Origin: Bdellovibrio sp. ArHS
Lineage (GTDB): Bacteria; Bdellovibrionota; Bdellovibrionia; Bdellovibrionales; Bdellovibrionaceae
Assembly: GCF_000786105.1 (NCBI RefSeq)
Contig: NZ_JTEV01000028.1
Location: 1-49,734 of the forward strand
Length of the DNA stretch: 49,734 nucleotides
Reading direction: 5' to 3'
Below the pieces are notes generated by a model that was not told the origin of the DNA, searched no databases, and worked only from the letters and a program-made list of their open reading frames with translations. The position numbers and the translations under genes were made by a program. Positions 1 to 7,945 of the stretch are shown in pieces. Position 1 is the stretch's first letter, and each line of letters begins with the position of its first letter.

Positions 1-171
1 GAATCTGTATTCATTCGTTTTGGCAATGTAGAGATAAAGATGCAGCTCGAGATGCTTTTTGATTTTGGTGGTGCACCAGCTCTTTCTGGTGAGTCTTTTG
101 ATGTGATCTCTAAGAACGGCGCACATATGATTTACGAGGAACGACCTACTTTGGTGCCCAGGATTTTATAG
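1..171 (+). CDS. 3' end of an unidentified protein gene (partial)
   Basis: Frame 1 is open from the first base of the window to a TAG at 169-171, giving the last 56 residues of a protein whose start lies outside. The fragment is mildly hydrophobic with acidic residues and ends in VPRIL. I do not recognise it. It runs convergently into the tatD operon, with 50 bases between the two stops. It could be a chance open frame, but it is open along its whole visible length and ends just before the opposing gene, as a real convergent gene would. Confidence 0.45.
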   Translation, partial: ESVFIRFGNVEIKMQLEMLFDFGGAPALSGESFDVISKNGAHMIYEERPTLVPRIL

Positions 172-221
172 TCCTTATTTTGTAGAAATGGCCTCTTTTA
201 GAGAAGTTCTTTTCTCCACAA

Positions 222-992
222 CTACCACTGAATTTTTGGGAACATCTTTAAAGCATTAAGACGTGTCTGCTCACAAAGCTGCTCTTCAGAAACACCCTTT
301 AATTCAGCCACAAACTTCGCCGTATGAACCACATAGGCAGGGGTGTTTTTCTTGCCCCGCATAGGGATGGGCGCCAGAAACGGAGCATCGGTTTCAACGT
401 GAATGCGATCCAAAGGCAGCATCTTCACAGTTTGACGAAGACTGTCGGCATTTTTAAAGGTCACCACACCACTGATCGAAATGTTCAGACCGACATCCAA
501 CGCTTGCTTCGCCAGCCACTCGGTTCCCGTAAAACAATGCACAACCCCGGTCACGTCGCCCTGGAATTCTTTAAGAATGGCAATCGTGTCCTCTTCCGCA
601 TCCCGGGTGTGAATTTCAATGGGCAGTTTGGTGCGTTTGGCGATTTCTAGTTGCGCCCGAAAAGCCTCTTTCTGTTGCTCTCGCGGAGATTGATCGTAGT
701 AATAGTCCAAACCAATTTCGCCAATCGCAACGACACAAGGCTCGCTGGAATGCTGCTCGATAAAACGTCCCGCCTCTTCGCTATAGGCTTTTCCGTCATG
801 GGGATGAACACCCAAGGTGCAGTACACATCGGGATAATATTTGCGGGCAATGTCCAAAACAATCGGATGGTCGCCAGGCTCTGTACCAATAGTAATAATT
901 TTTCGCACGCCCGCAGCTTTGGCGTGAGCGATTGCGGCGTCAACGCCTTCTTCGAGCATATTTAAATGAGCGTGAATATCGATCCATTCCAT
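222..992 (-). CDS. tatD: TatD family metal-dependent hydrolase / DNase
   Basis: A 256-residue protein of normal TatD length. TatD enzymes are TIM-barrel hydrolases using two metal ions, with 3'-5' exonuclease or phosphodiesterase activity in the cytoplasm. The metal-site signatures are visible: HAH at residues 7-9, AIGEIGLDYY near residue 92, EIHTRDAEED near 128, VVHCFTG near 153 and VETDAPFLAP near 204. It is the last gene of a minus-strand run with holB and tmk, starting 14 bases after the holB stop. The order tmk-holB-tatD is common in bacteria and supports the family call. The physiological substrate cannot be read from the sequence. Confidence 0.93.
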   Translation of the reverse strand: MEWIDIHAHLNMLEEGVDAAIAHAKAAGVRKIITIGTEPGDHPIVLDIARKYYPDVYCTLGVHPHDGKAYSEEAGRFIEQHSSEPCVVAIGEIGLDYYYDQSPREQQKEAFRAQLEIAKRTKLPIEIHTRDAEEDTIAILKEFQGDVTGVVHCFTGTEWLAKQALDVGLNISISGVVTFKNADSLRQTVKMLPLDRIHVETDAPFLAPIPMRGKKNTPAYVVHTAKFVAELKGVSEEQLCEQTRLNALKMFPKIQW

Positions 993-1006
993 GGGGTCAG
1001 TATACC

Positions 1007-1951
1007 CTAGGGACGATGGGTAATAAAGAACTCTTCCATCACCAGTTGGGGATCGCGATTGGCGCCGAAGGCCTGCTCGACCTGCAAAGACTTTTGCATC
1101 AAAGCCAAAAGAAACTCGCGGCTGTATTCGGCCAAAGTCTTAATAATCGGCGCCTGATCCAGATTGGTGATTTGAGACTTGGCACCTTCTTGAAGATATA
1201 CAGCATCTTTCATGAGGCTGACCCAGTAAGAAACTAAACGCTGTCCTTGCGTCCGATCCTTAAATTCGGTGCGCCAGGTTTCATTCAAAAGAAAATCAGG
1301 GTCCGTCAAAAAAAGATTCAGCATTTCGACAGATTTTTGGCGCAGCTCCAGTTCAGGGCCTTCTTGCAACTGCGCCAGCTTTTCAAAACTTCCGCGCGCG
1401 GCTCGCAGCGCCCAGGCCGGAGCCTTCACTTTTTTCTGCAAGTCTTCGGCCGTCAACGGTTTAAACTGAACAATGCGCGAACGCGAACGAATGGTCTGCA
1501 TCAACCCCGCCACACTGGGCGCGATCAAAAAGAAGAAAGTCCCCTCGGGCGGCTCTTCCAAAGTTTTTAAAAGAGAGTTCGCGGCCTGTGGGTTTAAATT
1601 CTGCGCCTGATCGATAATGATAATTCGATTTCCTGAAAGACTCTTCAGGCTTAGGAATTCAATAACCTCGCGCGCCTGTTCCATCTTGATTTGCGCGCCG
1701 GCAGGCTCCACTATTTTCAAACCTTCATGAGTTCCTTGCGCCATCCGAAAACATGATGGGCATTTGCCACACCCACGAGGACTTTGGGGGCAGGCCAAAG
1801 CTTGCGCCAGGCCGTGCGCCGTCAGTTTTTTGCCAATGCCCGCAGGTCCCACAAAGAGATACGTCTGCCCTGGCTTACCCTGTTCAAAGGAAGCCACCAG
1901 CTTTGCGATAATCTCTTGATGTCCTAAGACGAAGTCGAGCAATCGGGCCAT
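1007..1951 (-). CDS. holB: DNA polymerase III delta-prime subunit
   Basis: A 314-residue AAA+ clamp-loader subunit. It belongs in the gamma/tau-delta-delta' complex that loads the sliding clamp on primed DNA. Walker A is GPAGIGKK at residues 35-42. Four cysteines at about 54, 61, 64 and 67 form the zinc module typical of gamma and delta' subunits. QAANSLLKTLEEPP is the conserved sensor-region helix. The usual SRC motif reads SRS here; the arginine is kept. An intact Walker A is not always present in delta', so an ATP-binding variant is possible, but the tmk-holB neighbourhood favours HolB over DnaX. The gene starts 6 bases after the tmk stop. Confidence 0.9.
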   Translation of the reverse strand: MARLLDFVLGHQEIIAKLVASFEQGKPGQTYLFVGPAGIGKKLTAHGLAQALACPQSPRGCGKCPSCFRMAQGTHEGLKIVEPAGAQIKMEQAREVIEFLSLKSLSGNRIIIIDQAQNLNPQAANSLLKTLEEPPEGTFFFLIAPSVAGLMQTIRSRSRIVQFKPLTAEDLQKKVKAPAWALRAARGSFEKLAQLQEGPELELRQKSVEMLNLFLTDPDFLLNETWRTEFKDRTQGQRLVSYWVSLMKDAVYLQEGAKSQITNLDQAPIIKTLAEYSREFLLALMQKSLQVEQAFGANRDPQLVMEEFFITHRP

Positions 1952-1957
1952 ATCAAC

Positions 1958-2593
1958 CTATTTCAAAATATTCTTTTCGGCCAAGGCCTTCAGAAGTTGT
2001 TGAAAAAGAACTTCCGGAGTTTCTTGCGCATTCAAAACCAGCCAAGCGTCGGCTTCGGCGCGAGCTTGTTTTAAAAAGGATTGTCGCACCTTTTCGTGGA
2101 AAGAGTCCGCCTCGGATTCAATGCGATCTTCGCTTTCTCCATTGGCAGCACCACGCCCCTGTCTTCGCGCCCGCGACTCTTCAACTGACAAATCCAAAAG
2201 GACCGTCAGATGCGGCTTCAATCCGCCCGTTGCGAAATCATTCAAAGCCATCACATCTTTTTCAGAGATATCTCGACCACCGCCTTGAAAGGCGACGGAG
2301 CTGGCCGTGAAACGATCACAAAGAACCCAGGTTCCTTGCGCCAAGGCCGGACGGATCACTTGCTCGACATGCTGAGCACGACTTGCTTCGTATAAAAGAA
2401 GTTCGGTACGGGGAAGCGGTGAAGCCCCCTCGGTACGAAGAATCATATTGCGAATTTCATCCCCCAAAGGGGTGCCTCCAGGTTCACGGGTGCGACAGAA
2501 AGCAATACCCCGACGCACCAACTCTGCTTCAAGAGAGCGCATCAAGGAACTCTTTCCAGAGCCGTCCAATCCTTCAAAAACCAAAAATTTCAT
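1958..2593 (-). CDS. tmk: Thymidylate kinase
   Basis: A 211-residue dTMP kinase making dTDP for DNA synthesis. The P-loop FEGLDGSGKSS is at residues 6-16, the DRF motif in LCDRFTASS binds dTMP, and an arginine-rich lid (RARRQGRG) follows. I place the start at the ATG at 2591-2593, so that the protein begins MKFLVFEG as the family does. An in-frame TTG three codons upstream is possible but unnecessary. It lies 12 bases after the stop of the upstream envelope gene and 6 bases before holB, so it is probably co-transcribed with both. Confidence 0.94.
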   Translation of the reverse strand: MKFLVFEGLDGSGKSSLMRSLEAELVRRGIAFCRTREPGGTPLGDEIRNMILRTEGASPLPRTELLLYEASRAQHVEQVIRPALAQGTWVLCDRFTASSVAFQGGGRDISEKDVMALNDFATGGLKPHLTVLLDLSVEESRARRQGRGAANGESEDRIESEADSFHEKVRQSFLKQARAEADAWLVLNAQETPEVLFQQLLKALAEKNILK

Positions 2594-2605
2594 TAAGGCC
2601 AACTT

Positions 2606-3769
2606 CTAATTAAAGACTAAACCGCAGCCACGACCACGGCCGTACGAAAGAACTTTGTCAGATATAGCACGATAGACGTCAACAAAACGCATTCCGACAA
2701 GGCGCATTGAACCACGAACATCGCCAAATTCGAGTCTGACATAGCCCTTAACAAGTGGGGACACCGTGACACGAATAAGACTGTGCCTTTCAAAACGATT
2801 GGTGAAGGTCAGAAGATCTGCCAACGGCGGCGGCGGAAGCCCCAGACTGGAGCTTATTCCCGCCGAAAAATACTCGGACGAGGAGGCACTGTAACCGGGA
2901 ACAGCCGGTGGATAAAACGAGTTTCCTTTTAGCACATCCGCCCCTGAACGACGCCCCAAGGTAATGCCGGCTTTGCCGACGAGGCCTAACACGGAAATTG
3001 CGGCTTTCGTGTTATCAAAGTTCTCAGAGTTATGGAAAATTTCAAATACGAAGGCGCGTTGGTTTTTATTGTAGGCCAAACTCAAACCCACTTCTTCAGC
3101 ACCCCCGCCGCCCTTGCGCAAGACGCCGGTTTCAGCCAAGGCACCGACAGAAATACTCAGACCAAATTCGTTCGAATCAATCACCAAAGGAGCCTGTGAC
3201 CACAACTTGTAGTCAATGCCTTTCAGAATTGATTGCACAGCCTGATGGCTGCGCACTGAGAAAGTTCTTTTCTCGGTTGGAGTCTCGTCGACTGTTTTGC
3301 CAATGATTTTTTGCGTTTTTATTTTCACAAAACTAAACGCATCGCCCACGAGGCTGCCCGCGCCGAAAACAAACTTGCTAGAATTCAGAATACGAGCTGC
3401 ATTGGCCAGGAACATCATGCGAACTTCATGGAATTTTTGCTTTCTTTCCTCGGGCAGACTTTCATAGCCTAATAAGGGGTCGGCTTCTTCAACGGAACCA
3501 CCACGCGCCAAGATCTGCTGCTTTACTTTTTCAGGAAGTTTAAGCCCCAAAGCCGCTTTCATTTCTTCACGATCGGGATAGCGTTCGAATTCAAAGATTT
3601 TATCATCAGCGACTTTGATAAGCGTGCGCTCTTGCTGCACTATCTGCGCCTTATCTAAGACTTTTTCCTCCACCTCTGTCTCAATACGAGACGATTCTTC
3701 AGCCCATAAGTCGACTGAAGGCAAAAGGAAGAGCAAAGCCACCATTAAGAAGCGCCATTGTGTTTTCAT
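2606..3769 (-). CDS. Exported protein of unknown function
   Basis: A 387-residue protein starting at the ATG at 3767-3769, whose first 22 residues form a signal peptide (charged MKTQWR, a leucine-rich core, cleavage near LWA-EE). A TTG nine codons upstream is also in frame but would put extra residues before the signal peptide. The mature part starts with an acidic, probably helical region (about 23-130). It continues with a glycine- and serine-rich, beta-like half containing a GGGG run near 227 and PPPP near 324. I do not recognise a domain. It lies immediately upstream of tmk-holB-tatD in the same direction, so it may be transcribed with replication genes, which is odd for an envelope protein. 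Confidence 0.8.
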   Translation of the reverse strand: MKTQWRFLMVALLFLLPSVDLWAEESSRIETEVEEKVLDKAQIVQQERTLIKVADDKIFEFERYPDREEMKAALGLKLPEKVKQQILARGGSVEEADPLLGYESLPEERKQKFHEVRMMFLANAARILNSSKFVFGAGSLVGDAFSFVKIKTQKIIGKTVDETPTEKRTFSVRSHQAVQSILKGIDYKLWSQAPLVIDSNEFGLSISVGALAETGVLRKGGGGAEEVGLSLAYNKNQRAFVFEIFHNSENFDNTKAAISVLGLVGKAGITLGRRSGADVLKGNSFYPPAVPGYSASSSEYFSAGISSSLGLPPPPLADLLTFTNRFERHSLIRVTVSPLVKGYVRLEFGDVRGSMRLVGMRFVDVYRAISDKVLSYGRGRGCGLVFN

Positions 3770-3992
3770 ACTGATCGGCCTAGGATGCAAAGCCAAGACC
3801 GACCCTTTTTATTTACTAAGTCCTTGAATGGACGCAAAAGCTCATGTCAAAGCCTTCGACAGACATCCCGTCCTGGGCACATCCGTACCTAGTTCCTGGT
3901 TTTGAATTTCAACTTTACAATAATCAGGACCCTAACGATTCCCCGTCACGCCCCTCTGTTAAAATGAAAGAGATTCATCAGCGGGAGGTCTT

Positions 3993-4214
3993 ATGGCTGA
4001 CAAATACATTAACAATATTCAACCTGTCTTCACCACACCGCAAAAGCCGATCGACAGACCCAAACAATTGCACACGATGGAAGGGCCCGCCGAAGAGTTC
4101 ATTAACGAATACGAGGGCAAAGGCAAAGTGCCAACTCCGGAAGAAAGCAAGTCTTCATCGGCCTTGCCGGGAGAGAATTTGACGAACGAGGAAAAGGACA
4201 ACTTCTCTCACTAA
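3993..4214 (+). CDS. Small hydrophilic protein, unknown function
   Basis: A 73-residue protein with no signal peptide or membrane segment. The ATG at 3993 has a strong ribosome binding site (GGGAGG, 6 bases upstream), the main argument that it is real. The sequence is proline-, glutamate- and lysine-rich, likely disordered, and ends in a charged tail (NEEKDNFSH). A longer frame at 3844-4182 overlaps it but has no ribosome binding site. I recognise no family. A short hairpin with a T-run follows the stop, and it stands alone upstream of an outer-membrane protein gene. Confidence 0.6.
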   Translation: MADKYINNIQPVFTTPQKPIDRPKQLHTMEGPAEEFINEYEGKGKVPTPEESKSSSALPGENLTNEEKDNFSH

Positions 4215-4216
4215 AG

Positions 4217-4240
4217 AAAACAGCTTCGCTGCTTTTTATT
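4217..4240 (+). terminator. Candidate Rho-independent terminator
   Basis: CAGC-TTC-GCTG at 4221-4231 forms a short stem directly after the small-protein stop. It is preceded by an A-run and followed by CTTTTTATTT. The stem is only 4 bp plus possible A-T pairs, so termination is uncertain. Confidence 0.35.
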
Positions 4241-4273
4241 TGCCATCGCCGTGGCCAAGACATAAAAAATCGT

Positions 4274-4975
4274 ATGCGTATTTTACTCTTTATATTGCTG
4301 TTTCCAGTTGGCGTTTTGGCGCAACCCACGACCACGGGAGCAGAGCTCGATGTCCAGACAGAATCGGCACCCCGTTTAGGTTTTTTGGATGAATCACCTC
4401 TGCACCGGCAGAACAGTGACTATTTTGTCCTTGGCACCTATGCCCCCTTTGATCTGTTAATTCCCAGCAAATGGGGACTCACGGCGGGAATCAACCAGGG
4501 TCCTGACACATCCTGGGAACTGGAATTCCTACAAGGCTCTTTGGCTTTACCTTTTTACGTCGATGACCTAGGAAAAATGACGGAGCGACGCATCTCCCTT
4601 GTTCGTCGCAGCTATGGAAGTCGCAATAGTTTTTACTGGAGCTATGGCCTTACTTACTTTTCCTTCAACGCGCAATTAGGGAACGAATTCGTGAACGCGA
4701 TCAGCGGCTCCTATCCCGATGCGGAAGTCGTCGGCCTGGAAGCTTGGGGATTTAATTTGGGATTGGGCAACCGCTGGACGATTCGTAAGAATTTCACAAT
4801 CGGTGTTGAGTGGTTTTCCTGGGCACAGCCAGTGCACGTGTCCAAACGCGATGACGACTACCTGAACTATGCGACGAATAACAAATATAAAGACGAAGTC
4901 GATACGACTTTGAATATCGCCTCGTACTTTCCACGCTTCACCGTGTGCAAAGTGCAATTGGGATGGATGTTTTAA
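4274..4975 (+). CDS. Probable outer-membrane beta-barrel protein
   Basis: A 233-residue protein with a signal peptide (MRILLFILLFPVGVLAQ, cleavage about residue 16-17). It is rich in aromatic, alternating segments such as FYWSYGLTYFSF and GFNLGLGNRWTI, and ends in phenylalanine (LGWMF), as many outer-membrane barrels do for BAM recognition. No known family is evident. There is no clear ribosome binding site before the ATG. Its stop codon interlocks with that of the convergent lipoprotein gene through a shared TTAA at 4972-4975, so no terminator fits between them. Confidence 0.75.
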   Translation: MRILLFILLFPVGVLAQPTTTGAELDVQTESAPRLGFLDESPLHRQNSDYFVLGTYAPFDLLIPSKWGLTAGINQGPDTSWELEFLQGSLALPFYVDDLGKMTERRISLVRRSYGSRNSFYWSYGLTYFSFNAQLGNEFVNAISGSYPDAEVVGLEAWGFNLGLGNRWTIRKNFTIGVEWFSWAQPVHVSKRDDDYLNYATNNKYKDEVDTTLNIASYFPRFTVCKVQLGWMF

Positions 4976-5436
4976 TCTAAAATCCAGTTCTTATCTGACT
5001 TGTGAAACTTGAAAATACCCAGAGGCTGGGTTTCAACTTCGCCCTTTTCCATGCCTTGCTGAATGATGAGTCCTCGCGCCTCGCTGAAATTAAAGCGACG
5101 GCTTTTGCTGGCATCAACCCGTGCAGCAATCCCCAGAATCGTCCGACGAAATCTTGTCGGATAGGTTTCAACCACCACCGCGACAGTGGCCAAAGTATCA
5201 CTTTGCATCTTGACCTCTTCCACCGAGACTTCCGAATTATTGTGAATAAACTCGGTATAGGCCTGATGCAACCAAGGCGATTGCCCCAAACTGTCGTCGG
5301 CCTCTTGCTTGATCTGCTCGGTGAACTTTTTTTCAGCCAATGCCAATGCTTTATTTTTAAGCACTTTTTCATCAGAAGTGCAGCCCCCGACAAGCAAGGA
5401 ACTAAAAAGAGCTAGGAATACCAGATGTTTTTTCAT
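4972..5436 (-). CDS. Small lipoprotein, unknown function
   Basis: A 154-residue protein from the ATG at 5434-5436. The first 20 residues are a type II signal peptide ending in the lipobox LVGGC, so the mature protein is probably lipid-anchored. The rest is mixed charged alpha/beta without a recognised domain. Its middle part (SDTLATVAVVVETYP) looks like a beta hairpin, and the C-terminal GIFKFHKSDKNWILD resembles the end of small periplasmic DUF4878/NTF2-like lipoproteins, but this is only an impression. An upstream ATG at 5460 would add eight residues before the signal peptide. It points away from secG, leaving a shared divergent control region of about 140 bases. Confidence 0.75.
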   Translation of the reverse strand: MKKHLVFLALFSSLLVGGCTSDEKVLKNKALALAEKKFTEQIKQEADDSLGQSPWLHQAYTEFIHNNSEVSVEEVKMQSDTLATVAVVVETYPTRFRRTILGIAARVDASKSRRFNFSEARGLIIQQGMEKGEVETQPLGIFKFHKSDKNWILD

Positions 5437-5480
5437 AATTCTTAGTTTAACGAGGACCATTCATTTGAAAAGGCCAGTCG

Positions 5481-5508
5481 TTGACATGAGGCATCAATGT
5501 CTTGTATT
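5481..5508 (+). promoter_or_regulatory. Candidate sigma-70 promoter of secG
   Basis: A perfect -35 TTGACA at 5481-5486, a 16-base spacer and a -10-like TGTATT at 5503-5508. Transcription would start near 5515 and give a leader of about 65 bases. Confidence 0.5.
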
Positions 5509-5519
5509 TAGGGCACTTT

Positions 5520-5559
5520 GGGGTGGACGAAGACCCCTGTTTGTCCCTATATTCAGGGA
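5520..5559 (+). other. Two small hairpins in the secG leader
   Basis: GGGGT (5520-5524) can pair with ACCCC (5533-5537), and TCCCT (5544-5548) with AGGGA (5555-5559). Both lie between the promoter candidate and the secG ribosome binding site (GGGAGA at 5565-5570). The second hairpin ends close to that site, so it could affect translation. Two 5-bp stems are weak evidence. Confidence 0.3.
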
Positions 5560-5579
5560 TCTTTGGGAGATACTAGAAA

Positions 5580-5969
5580 ATGACTACTTTCATTGGAATC
5601 CTTCATATCATCGTAGCTTTGGTCTTGATCGTTCTTGTTTTGATTCAAGATTCTAAAAGTGATGGCGCTCTTGGCATGGGTGGCGCAAGCGGTTCGAACT
5701 CATTGTTGGGTGCAACTGGCGCTCAATCTTTGGCTGGTAAAATGACAGTGTGGGCGGCGATCCTTTTTGCGGTGAGCTGTTTGACATTGTCTATTTTGAC
5801 TTCTTCTAAAACAAAATCCGTTGTTGATTCTTTGCCATTGCCTTCAGCTCCGGCAACTGCGCCCGCAGCAACAGAAGCCAACGGTGCTGCCGCTATTCCT
5901 GCGGAAACTCCAGCTGCAACTGCAACACCTGCGGCGTCTCCTGCAGCGACTGCAACTCCTGCTAAGTAA
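5580..5969 (+). CDS. secG: Preprotein translocase subunit SecG
   Basis: A 129-residue membrane protein. SecG associates with SecYE and assists SecA-driven export. Two membrane segments are visible (about residues 3-22 and 55-75), joined by the family loop with SKSDGALGMGGASGSNSLLG. Residues after about 85 form an alanine/proline/threonine-rich tail of about 45 residues, seen in several SecG proteins but long here. The ATG is preceded by GGGAGA. It is followed 41 bases later by the FecR/AgmX-like gene and may be co-transcribed with it. Confidence 0.93.
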   Translation: MTTFIGILHIIVALVLIVLVLIQDSKSDGALGMGGASGSNSLLGATGAQSLAGKMTVWAAILFAVSCLTLSILTSSKTKSVVDSLPLPSAPATAPAATEANGAAAIPAETPAATATPAASPAATATPAK

Positions 5970-6010
5970 TTTTAGTACATCTTCAAAAAGTTCTTCGCTA
6001 TAGTTTCTCT

Positions 6011-6817
6011 ATGGCGAAGAACAACTGGTTGATTTCCACTCTGATTATTTTAGGTCTTGTAAGCGTAGGCCTTTCTCTTTTCGTAGCAACACAAACTGAA
6101 AAGCAAAAACCAGGCGCCCGTCCTTTAGCCCGTATTGAACTGAATCTGGGTAAGGTCTTTGTCTTACGCAAAAATCTGACACAAAAAGAAACTCTGACCC
6201 GCAAATCCACTCTTTTTGCACTGGACTCTGTCGAGACCGGAGTCGACGGCGATGCGACCATGGAGTTCGATTCGGCCTATCGAATCCGTATTCCTGAAAA
6301 CTCTTTGATCACAATCGACGAAGAAAGCGATCGGATCGTCCTGATTATTAAGCGCGGGGATCTTCAAGTTGAAAACTTCGGTCGCGAAGGCAGTGTCTAC
6401 ATTTCCCGAGACGGTGTGCGCTGGAATGCCACCGACTATGAAATGAACTACAAAAAGCAGACGCCGGCAGAAACCTTGCCTGATCTGGCCCCTGCAGAGC
6501 CCCCCACGACTCAGCCAACACCGAATATTCAGGAAGGCCTGACGTCCGAATTTATTCAGGACACTTTAAAAACTCATCGTGGCTCGTTCTTTAAATGCTA
6601 CACTCAACTTCTTCAGAAAACGCCGGGCGTGACAGGCCAAGCCTCGATCACTTTCACCATCGAACGCACCGGAAAAGTGAATCAGGCGGAAATCGCTTCT
6701 TCAAGCATCAACGACGCCGGTTTCAAAAAATGTTTGTTGGAGGCCACCCGTCGGGTCGAATTCAAATCGTTCAATGGCGATCCCATTTCAACCGTCTTCC
6801 CTTTGCGCTTCGAATAG
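6011..6817 (+). CDS. FecR-like protein with AgmX/PglI C-terminal domain
   Basis: A 268-residue protein with one N-terminal membrane segment (about residues 7-25) and the rest probably periplasmic. Residues 40-150 resemble FecR-type beta domains (a run from LNLGKVFVL to LIIKRGDLQVENF). A proline-rich linker follows at about 152-170. Residues 176-268 match the AgmX/PglI C-terminal domain, with FFKCYTQLLQ, GQASITFTIERTGKV and the closing FPLRFE. This TonB-like domain is known from Myxococcus gliding proteins. Its two cysteines (CYTQ and KKCLLE) are the pair usually conserved. The exact role is unknown; envelope anchoring or force coupling is inference. No good ribosome binding site is visible. 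Confidence 0.8.
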   Translation: MAKNNWLISTLIILGLVSVGLSLFVATQTEKQKPGARPLARIELNLGKVFVLRKNLTQKETLTRKSTLFALDSVETGVDGDATMEFDSAYRIRIPENSLITIDEESDRIVLIIKRGDLQVENFGREGSVYISRDGVRWNATDYEMNYKKQTPAETLPDLAPAEPPTTQPTPNIQEGLTSEFIQDTLKTHRGSFFKCYTQLLQKTPGVTGQASITFTIERTGKVNQAEIASSSINDAGFKKCLLEATRRVEFKSFNGDPISTVFPLRFE

Positions 6818-6836
6818 CGCAAGCCGCACGGGTCCG

Positions 6837-7913
6837 CTAGCGGTAGTCGTGAAGATAGTCGATACGATCAGGAATCCAGGGCTCATGCACGCCTTCCATT
6901 TCATAGACGCGCCCCTCTTGCACAGTTTTTTCCTTAAGAGGACTGACCGAGGGTTCGTAAGAGATGTGCAATAAACCTTTTTCGTTGAAGAATGGTTTTA
7001 CTTCCTGAAAAGCTCGTTCACCTAAGACACCACGCCGGATGAATTCATCAAAACTTTTCATCAGTTCTTCGGGCGTATAGCCGTAGTTGTAAATCATGTC
7101 CTGAATAACGGAATAGATACCCTCAAGTCCTAGGCGGTGATCTTGATACAGGTCCAAAGCGACTTGGAACGTGTTGTAGGTTGCAAGAGTGCGACGACCG
7201 AACTTTAAGTAGTAATCAGGATCGGTGTCGGTCGCTAGATTGATATAGATCTTTTCAACCGGATCTTGTTCAGGAATATCAGCTTGTAAATCCAAAATCG
7301 TATTCACCTGCTCACCTGTGACATTCAGACCTTCCAATGTTGTACGAATGTCGTGAGCTCCCATGCGACGGGAACAAATGTCTGAATATAAATTGTAAAT
7401 GATGGCGTCAGTCTCGCTATCATCGCCCCAACAGATTTGGCGGACGTTTTCAGAAAGACGAGTTCTTAATTGCATCAGGGCCTGAAGTTTATAACCCACC
7501 TGCTTAGTCAGCCGCCAAAAGCGCCCTGGACGAAGATTGGCAAGATTGTCCTTATAGAAGCAGCCAAAAGGGCGGATATTATCCAAAGCGAATTTTTCAG
7601 AGATACGTTCTTCCATCTGCGGCGGCGAAGCCGTGATGAAGTAAATCGGAAAATACATGTAGCCTTTTTGCTGCTTGCGATATTCCGACAAGGACTGCAT
7701 CAGAACATTGGTGCCCGGAATGTTTTTTTTATTCAATGCTCGTTCAAGAATGGTGGTCATCAAGCCGGAAAGAGAATCGATGGTGGTGTCCAAATAAGTC
7801 TTATCCAAATCCCAGATAAAAACTTCTTCGTGGCTTTTTTCCATTCCTTCCGAAACATAGCGGAAAAACACCACGTCGCCATTCATTTCACTTCGATCAC
7901 GCCAATCAGCCAT
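6837..7913 (-). CDS. HAD-like / App1-type phosphatase family protein
   Basis: A 358-residue protein without a signal peptide. HAD motif I is WDLDKTYLDT (about residues 34-43, with the DxDxT nucleophile pattern). Motif II is FITASPP, and motif IV reads WGDDSETDAIIY. The arrangement resembles the catalytic domain of App1/DUF2183 phosphatidate phosphatases, which act on phosphatidic acid, but substrate is not shown here. The N-terminal beta domain common in App1 relatives is absent, and about 130 C-terminal residues have no recognised domain. The first ATG has only a weak ribosome binding site; later methionines at residues 10 and 24 are possible. Nineteen bases separate its stop from that of the convergent gene. 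Confidence 0.75.
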   Translation of the reverse strand: MADWRDRSEMNGDVVFFRYVSEGMEKSHEEVFIWDLDKTYLDTTIDSLSGLMTTILERALNKKNIPGTNVLMQSLSEYRKQQKGYMYFPIYFITASPPQMEERISEKFALDNIRPFGCFYKDNLANLRPGRFWRLTKQVGYKLQALMQLRTRLSENVRQICWGDDSETDAIIYNLYSDICSRRMGAHDIRTTLEGLNVTGEQVNTILDLQADIPEQDPVEKIYINLATDTDPDYYLKFGRRTLATYNTFQVALDLYQDHRLGLEGIYSVIQDMIYNYGYTPEELMKSFDEFIRRGVLGERAFQEVKPFFNEKGLLHISYEPSVSPLKEKTVQEGRVYEMEGVHEPWIPDRIDYLHDYR

Positions 7914-7945
7914 GCTTTAAAGTGTGACAGTCTTCCGAGGATTCG

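Noticed and set aside
3845-3850. TTGACA on the minus strand upstream of the unknown exported protein
   Set aside because: No acceptable -10 element 15-19 bases downstream, so not called as a promoter.
3844-4182. 112-codon frame overlapping the small 73-residue gene
   Set aside because: No ribosome binding site, whereas the overlapping ATG at 3993 has GGGAGG.
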